18,656 nt of DNA from Bacteroidales bacterium. Lineage in GTDB: Bacteria; Bacteroidota; Bacteroidia; Bacteroidales; UBA10428. Of this stretch, positions 14,716-18,656 are shown in pieces. The DNA is taken from contig DAOUOU010000029.1 of the NCBI GenBank assembly GCA_030626465.1, positions 1 through 18,656 on the forward strand. The letters run 5' to 3'. The notes under the pieces are model-generated. The model had not been told where the DNA came from, ran no database searches, and saw only the letters and a program-made list of their open reading frames with translations. Made by a program: the position numbers and the translations under genes. How positions within the stretch are numbered: the stretch's first letter is position 1; each line of letters starts with the position of its first letter.

Positions 14716-15827
14716 TGAATTCAATTGCTTTCATGCTAACTCATTACAAATCTTTCACCATCTTAACCATACTGTTTACACTTATTTTTTCATGCAATCC
14801 AAATTCAAAAAACTTACAGTCGCAATCGAAGAATAAACTTACGAAGTCAAAAAACTATTCTATAAACTTACCTGTTATTGATGATGTCTATTCTTTGGAA
14901 GATAGTATTATTTTTGAGATCGTACCCCTTAAGAAGCAGGTATTACCTGATTCAGTTCAGATTTTCATTGAAGGAAAATTGGCTGTCACACAAGCAGATA
15001 ATTATTTTAATCTTGCTGGTAATTCTCTGACCTCCAGAGTAGGCAGACAAAATCTTCGAATTAAGGTTTTTTACCTGGACAGTCTGACGCAGATACTTAC
15101 TACAAGAATAACCGTATTATCTGATGAAGCCCCTTCAGCCTTTCGGTATCGCATTGTTAAACAAATACCACATGATCAGGAAGCTTTTACACAGGGCCTG
15201 GTGTACTATGATGGCCTTATTTACGAGGGCACCGGTCAACACGGCAAGTCCAGGTTGATGAAAATCGATCCTGAGAACGGCACAATATTGCTTGAGAGAA
15301 AACTTGGAAATGAATTCTTTGGGGAAGGTATTGTTATTTATGAAAGGAATATATTCCAATTGACTTACAAATCGATGCTTGGATTTGTGTACGAGTTGGA
15401 ATCCTTTGAACAGATAAGACAATTCGATTTGCAAACTGCCGAAGGCTGGGGACTTACTACAGACGGTCATTCTCTTATTGTCAGTGAGGGATCCTCAATG
15501 CTTTATTTCTACGATCCCAAATATTTTAATCAGGTCAATCATTTGGATGTTTGTGATAACAAAGGATTAGTTACAAGTCTGAATGAACTGGAATATGTTA
15601 ATGGTACAATATGGGCAAATGTTTATGGAGAAAAATTCATAGTACAGATAGATGCCCATACCGGTATAGTAATTGGCAAATTAGACCTTACAGCTATTAT
15701 TCCCGGGGATCTTCCTGAAGAATACAGCCATGTTCTGAACGGAATTGCATACAATCCTGATAATAGAACTTTCTATATAACCGGAAAATTATGGCCTTTA
15801 ATCTATGAAATTGAAATTTTTCAGTAA
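14715..15827 (+). CDS. Glutaminyl-peptide cyclotransferase, plant type, predicted lipoprotein
   Basis: Glutaminyl cyclase converts N-terminal glutamine of peptides and proteins to pyroglutamate, releasing ammonia. The product has 370 residues. A signal sequence ends at LIFSC, making Cys27 a likely lipidation site, so it is probably anchored outside the cytoplasm. A region of about 100 residues without clear family follows. The cyclotransferase beta-propeller spans about residue 140 to the end, with the hallmarks HDQEAFTQGLVYYDGLIYEG (the Glu in YEGTG matches the conserved acidic residue of plant-type enzymes), GEGIVIYERNIFQLTYKS, TAEGWGLTTDG and ANVYG. The start overlaps the hydrolase stop (TAATG), so the two are probably cotranslated. 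A second in-frame ATG at 14733 is an alternative start. The physiological substrate is unknown. Confidence 0.88.
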   Translation: MNSIAFMLTHYKSFTILTILFTLIFSCNPNSKNLQSQSKNKLTKSKNYSINLPVIDDVYSLEDSIIFEIVPLKKQVLPDSVQIFIEGKLAVTQADNYFNLAGNSLTSRVGRQNLRIKVFYLDSLTQILTTRITVLSDEAPSAFRYRIVKQIPHDQEAFTQGLVYYDGLIYEGTGQHGKSRLMKIDPENGTILLERKLGNEFFGEGIVIYERNIFQLTYKSMLGFVYELESFEQIRQFDLQTAEGWGLTTDGHSLIVSEGSSMLYFYDPKYFNQVNHLDVCDNKGLVTSLNELEYVNGTIWANVYGEKFIVQIDAHTGIVIGKLDLTAIIPGDLPEEYSHVLNGIAYNPDNRTFYITGKLWPLIYEIEIFQ

Positions 15828-15877
15828 TTCATTCGCCAGCACCTGGTCACTTGACGAATTATTTAAATTGAAATCAT

Positions 15878-15897
15878 AAGTCTTCCAAGACTTTTTT
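15878..15897 (+). terminator. Intrinsic terminator after the glutaminyl cyclase gene
   Basis: AAGTCTT (15878-15884) and AAGACTT (15887-15893) are perfect arms separated by CC and run into six T (15892-15897). With the innermost pairs open the loop is of normal size. It lies about 50 bases after the stop codon and should end the hydrolase-cyclase transcript, leaving parA to its own promoter. Confidence 0.7.
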
Positions 15898-15953
15898 CAT
15901 TGACAACAATAGTAAGTCTTTTTCTTTTGGTTTTAAAAACCTAGTATTCTGCA

Positions 15954-15986
15954 TGTTAATTGGATTGTTAATAACATGTTAATAAC
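15954..15986 (+). repeat. Three TGTTAAT repeats at one-helical-turn spacing
   Basis: TGTTAAT begins at 15954, 15966 and 15977, spaced 12 and 11 bases. The last two copies extend to TGTTAATAAC. The joint between them contains the ten-base palindrome TAACATGTTA. The copies would lie on the same face of the DNA helix, as in binding sites for cooperatively bound proteins. They precede parA by about 130 bases. No known binding protein is assigned. Confidence 0.6.
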
Positions 15987-16000
15987 GTGGAAATAAAATG

Positions 16001-16014
16001 TTCACAAAAGTGAA
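16001..16014. promoter_or_regulatory. Inverted repeat TTCAC-AAAA-GTGAA upstream of parA
   Basis: Perfect five-base arms with a four-base spacer. The arms equal the half sites of the bacterial parS consensus, where TTCAC and GTGAA overlap at a central CG, so the spacing differs and this is not a canonical parS. An operator for control of parAB is one possibility. Confidence 0.4.
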
Positions 16015-16023
16015 AAGGGCAAA

Positions 16024-16037
16024 AATCCGAACGGATT
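16024..16037. promoter_or_regulatory. Inverted repeat AATCCG-AA-CGGATT upstream of parA
   Basis: Perfect six-base arms with a two-base spacer, centred 23 bases from the preceding inverted repeat and about 50 bases upstream of the candidate -7 element. It is too short and lacks a following T run to act as a terminator, so an operator is the likelier role if it has one. Confidence 0.4.
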
Positions 16038-16078
16038 ATTAAATGCTATTTTTGGAACCAATTTCGAAATAATTATTT

Positions 16079-16086
16079 TATACTTG
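16079..16086 (+). promoter_or_regulatory. Candidate -7 element of the parA promoter
   Basis: TATACTTG matches TAnnTTTG except for one base and lies 31 bases before the parA ATG. The nearest TTTG upstream (16051-16054) is 24 bases away, slightly too far for the usual -33 spacing, so the -33 part is uncertain. Confidence 0.5.
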
Positions 16087-16117
16087 CAACAAGATTTAAG
16101 AAATCAAATTACGATTC

Positions 16118-16897
16118 ATGGGAAAAGTCATTGCTATTGCAAATCAAAAGGGAGGTGTTGGTAAAACAACTACTGCTATCAATCTTGCCGCTAGTCTTGC
16201 AGTATTGGAAAAAAAGGTTCTTATTGTGGATGCCGATCCTCAGGCGAATGCCACATCAGGAATTGGGCTGGATGTAAGAAGCATTGAAAAGAGCATTTAT
16301 GAATGTTTGATAGACGATCTGGAAGTAAAAGATATTGTATTGAAATCAGAAATAGACGGGATGGATATTATTCCATCGCATATTGATCTGGTCGGTGCGG
16401 AAATTGAAATGCTCAATATGGAGGAACGAGAACACATGCTGAAAAAAGTAATTTCAACAGTAAAGGATAACTATGATTATATTTTAATGGATTGTTCACC
16501 TTCTTTAGGACTGATCACTGTTAATGCTTTAACTGCTGCCGATTCAGTTATGATTCCTGTACAGTGCGAATATTTTGCACTTGAAGGTCTCGGGAAGCTT
16601 CTGAATACGATTAAAATCATTCAGGGCCGATTAAATCCTGAGCTGGAAATTGAAGGCTTTGTACTTACAATGTACGATTCCAGGTTGCGTTTATCCAATC
16701 AGGTTGTTGACGAGGTACGTAAGCATTTTCAACAAATGGTTTTCGATACAATAATACAACGTAATATAAAGCTCAGCGAAGCTCCAAGCTTTGGTAAACC
16801 TGTAGTACTTTATGATGCAGAATCGAAAGGTTCCATTAACTATCTAAATCTTGCGCGCGAACTGGTTACCAAAAACGAAGAGCAAGATTCTGATTAG
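16118..16897 (+). CDS. parA: Chromosome partitioning ATPase ParA (Soj family)
   Basis: ParA binds DNA nonspecifically as an ATP dimer, and its release by ParB moves the origin region during segregation. The 259-residue protein starts MGKVIAIANQKGGVGKTTTA, with the deviant Walker A motif KGGVGKTT at residues 11-18 including the signature Lys11. DADPQANATSG follows (Walker A' region), and DYILMDCSPSLGLITVNALT holds Walker B. The absence of an N-terminal helix-turn-helix marks it as the short chromosomal type and not a plasmid P1-type ParA. parB follows 27 bases later. The preceding region carries repeats and palindromes that may regulate it. Confidence 0.96.
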   Translation: MGKVIAIANQKGGVGKTTTAINLAASLAVLEKKVLIVDADPQANATSGIGLDVRSIEKSIYECLIDDLEVKDIVLKSEIDGMDIIPSHIDLVGAEIEMLNMEEREHMLKKVISTVKDNYDYILMDCSPSLGLITVNALTAADSVMIPVQCEYFALEGLGKLLNTIKIIQGRLNPELEIEGFVLTMYDSRLRLSNQVVDEVRKHFQQMVFDTIIQRNIKLSEAPSFGKPVVLYDAESKGSINYLNLARELVTKNEEQDSD

Positions 16898-16924
16898 CAT
16901 GTTTATTGAACAATTTAAAAGAAA

Positions 16925-17809
16925 ATGGCAAAAAAAAATGCTTTAGGAAGAGGACTTGGTGCACTCATTGAAGGTGGTGAAGAGCAGTCAAACCTCCAAA
17001 TTTCACAAAGAAAAATAAGTGGAGTTGCGGAAATTGTAATCGACGATATAGATGCTAACCCTTATCAACCAAGAACTTTTTTTAATGAAGAATCGCTGGA
17101 TGAGCTTGCGTCTTCCATAAAGGAAATAGGGATTATTCAACCCATTACTGTTCGGAAATCAACAAACGGCAGATACCAGTTAATTTCGGGTGAGAGAAGG
17201 TTGCGCGCTACAAAAATTGCCGGTAATAACAAAATTCCCGCCTATCTTCGTGAGGCTGAAGATCAGCATTTGCTTGAAATGGCACTTGTTGAAAACATCC
17301 AACGTGAAGATCTTGATGCCATCGAAATAGCCATAAGTTATCAACGCCTTCTTGATGAATGTGACTTCACACAGGAAATCCTTAGTCAGCGTGTAGGCAA
17401 GAAACGGGCCACTGTTGCCAACTACCTGCGCCTTTTAAAATTACCGGCTGAAATACAACTGGGAATTAAAGATTGCAAAGTTTCCATGGGTCATGCACGT
17501 TCTCTTGTAAATATTGAAGATCCTAAAGAACAATTGAAGATCTATAATAAAATCATTGACCAGGAGTTGTCTGTAAGAAAGGTTGAGGATCTGGTAAGAA
17601 AACTTGGAGAAGTAAAAGAAACAGCAGGAGATAAATCTGCTATCGTACCAAGGGATTACGAAGAATTGAAACATCATCTCCAGAAATTTTTTAATTCTAA
17701 TGTAGAATTCAAGCGCAACAATAAAGGTATGGGCAAAATCGTTATTCCTTTCAACTCGGATGACGATCTGGAAAGAATTATTGCTATTTTTGATAAGCTT
17801 AATACCTGA
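16925..17809 (+). CDS. parB: Chromosome partitioning protein ParB (CTPase, parS binding)
   Basis: ParB loads at parS sites, spreads along DNA as a CTP-dependent clamp and stimulates ParA. The 294-residue protein has the basic N-terminal ParA-contact segment KKNALGRGLGALI (about 3-15). The ParB/Srx domain follows, with NPYQPR, the nucleotide-binding GERRLRA at 89-95 and ENIQRE at 123-128. The central helix-turn-helix is TQEILSQRVGKKRATVANYL at about 139-158. The C-terminal dimerisation domain ends the protein. All hallmarks of the chromosomal family are present. It lies between parA and a DUF5683 gene, a linkage common in Bacteroidota. Confidence 0.96.
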   Translation: MAKKNALGRGLGALIEGGEEQSNLQISQRKISGVAEIVIDDIDANPYQPRTFFNEESLDELASSIKEIGIIQPITVRKSTNGRYQLISGERRLRATKIAGNNKIPAYLREAEDQHLLEMALVENIQREDLDAIEIAISYQRLLDECDFTQEILSQRVGKKRATVANYLRLLKLPAEIQLGIKDCKVSMGHARSLVNIEDPKEQLKIYNKIIDQELSVRKVEDLVRKLGEVKETAGDKSAIVPRDYEELKHHLQKFFNSNVEFKRNNKGMGKIVIPFNSDDDLERIIAIFDKLNT

Positions 17810-17823
17810 AATGCATCTTAATT

Positions 17824-18492
17824 TTGAATGAAATCAAACCATCTATAATTCTAACAAGCATCCTGTCGGGTGCTTTGTTTTTTTGTTCAAACCTTCTTTC
17901 CGCTCAGGATAGTCCGGCAGTGAAAGATACTATTGTTGTTCAGGATACCATAAAAATCATTTCAGAAATTATAAAAGAAGGCAAGCTAGTTTCGAATGAT
18001 ACTTTCTTAATAAGTAAGGATGGGACTATAATTCCTGCAAAAAAAGTGAGAGAACATTCACCCCAAAGGGCAACCATTCTTTCAGCAGTACTCCCTGGTT
18101 TGGGCCAGGCTTATAATCGTAAATACTGGAAAATCCCTGTTATATATGTAGTTGGTGGTGGACTGTATTACTATTTTGACCATGCCAATGAAAGGTTCAA
18201 TTATTGGAAGGACGTTTTTAAAACCGAACTAGCCAAAGGAGAGGATGGTGACCAGAGGATAATAGACAATGCCAGTTTGAATCGAGATGCCTGGAGTAAG
18301 AGAAGAGGATACGCTGTTATTTTCATGGGTTTATTGTATATCGCAAATGTTGTTGATGCAATGACTGATGCTCATTTTTATAAGTTCAATATAAGTGATG
18401 ATCTGAGTATAAAGGTTGAGCCATCCATGAAACCTGCTCCCTTCTCTGCAAATAATTATTCCTATGGTTTTAAACTAAGTATGAATTTTTAA
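17824..18492 (+). CDS. DUF5683 family membrane protein, function unknown
   Basis: The 222-residue product has an N-terminal signal sequence ending near LLSAQ (about residue 27), a polar region, then the DUF5683 core with RATILSAVLPGLGQAYNRKY, a hydrophobic segment at about residues 106-118 and another near 168-180. The motif PGLGQAYNRKYWKIP is the recognisable part of the family. The function is not known; location after parB is conserved in many Bacteroidota. The start is TTG at 17824, 14 bases after the parB stop: no in-frame ATG lies near the signal sequence, and the ATG at 17828 is in another frame. The start choice is therefore moderately certain. Confidence 0.85.
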   Translation: MNEIKPSIILTSILSGALFFCSNLLSAQDSPAVKDTIVVQDTIKIISEIIKEGKLVSNDTFLISKDGTIIPAKKVREHSPQRATILSAVLPGLGQAYNRKYWKIPVIYVVGGGLYYYFDHANERFNYWKDVFKTELAKGEDGDQRIIDNASLNRDAWSKRRGYAVIFMGLLYIANVVDAMTDAHFYKFNISDDLSIKVEPSMKPAPFSANNYSYGFKLSMNF

Positions 18493-18503
18493 TCTAACAT
18501 CCT

Positions 18504-18656
18504 ATGAGGAGATTAACTCTTATTCTCACGCTTATTTTAATTGAGTATTCTGCTTTGCATGCATTGATAACTCCGAAAGATACCACAAAACTATACCTGG
18601 CTGATTCCATTTACGGGCAACTGGACATAAGCGATACAATTGAATCGAATTTCGAA
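18504..18656 (+). CDS. Exported protein, N-terminal fragment cut by the window end
   Basis: An ATG at 18504, 11 bases after the DUF5683 stop, opens a frame of 51 codons that runs off the end of the window. The first 20 residues (MRRLTLILTLILIEYSALHA) look like a Sec signal peptide. They are followed by a polar stretch including KDTTKLYLADSIYGQLD. Nothing catalytic is visible yet. In related genomes a membrane-bound lytic transglycosylase with LysM repeats often follows DUF5683, so that is a reasonable guess from context, but the fragment does not prove it. Confidence 0.7.
   Translation, partial: MRRLTLILTLILIEYSALHALITPKDTTKLYLADSIYGQLDISDTIESNFE

Noticed and set aside
15828..16117. A possible replication origin with DnaA boxes near parA
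   Set aside because: The TGTTAAT repeats do not match TTATNCACA and no dnaA gene or other origin feature is in the window.

Overview
The window looks like the chromosome of a Bacteroidota bacterium, probably class Bacteroidia, with aerobic respiration. The evidence is: a fused str-S10 ribosomal operon in the order S12-S7-EF-G-S10-L3 with no tuf gene between fusA and rpsJ; a TTG-N19-TAnnTTTG promoter of the Bacteroidota sigma factor type in front of rpsL; few recognisable Shine-Dalgarno sites; a parA-parB-DUF5683 cluster; and a plant-type glutaminyl cyclase lipoprotein. The DNA is AT-rich by eye. No species is claimed.

Layout. (1) 1-515 is a rearranged end. The N-terminal 40 codons of rpsQ are on the minus strand, continuing the operon, but the remaining codons of rpsQ and the first 89 codons of rplN lie on the plus strand. 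The first ~400 bases are therefore inverted relative to the rest, with a 7-base microhomology at the joint. I read this as most likely an assembly or amplification chimera at a contig edge. (2) 525-8436, minus strand: rpsL, rpsG, fusA, rpsJ, rplC, rplD, rplW, rplB, rpsS, rplV, rpsC, rplP, rpmC and on to rpsQ, tightly packed and driven from a promoter at about 8477-8506. (3) 8649-12970, minus strand: an aa3/caa3-type cytochrome c oxidase operon in the order SCO-like copper chaperone, subunit I, III, IV, and subunit II fused to cytochrome c. The SCO gene is split by a frameshift at a run of ten A. Subunit I carries the YSHPxVY signature of type A2 oxidases. (4) 13157-13915, minus strand: pssA, with a clear intrinsic terminator after it. 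(5) 14287-15827, plus strand: a small HAD-like hydrolase gene overlapping a glutaminyl cyclase lipoprotein gene by one base, then an intrinsic terminator. (6) 16118-18656, plus strand: parA, parB, a DUF5683 membrane protein and the start of another exported protein. A repeat-rich region precedes parA.

The genes serve translation, aerobic respiration (oxidase plus its copper-insertion factor), phospholipid synthesis, periplasmic peptide modification and chromosome segregation. I found no CRISPR array, insertion sequence, phage gene, tRNA or rRNA, and no convincing new multi-gene system. The most notable points are the inverted left end, the A10 frameshift in the SCO gene, and the ordered repeats and palindromes upstream of parAB.
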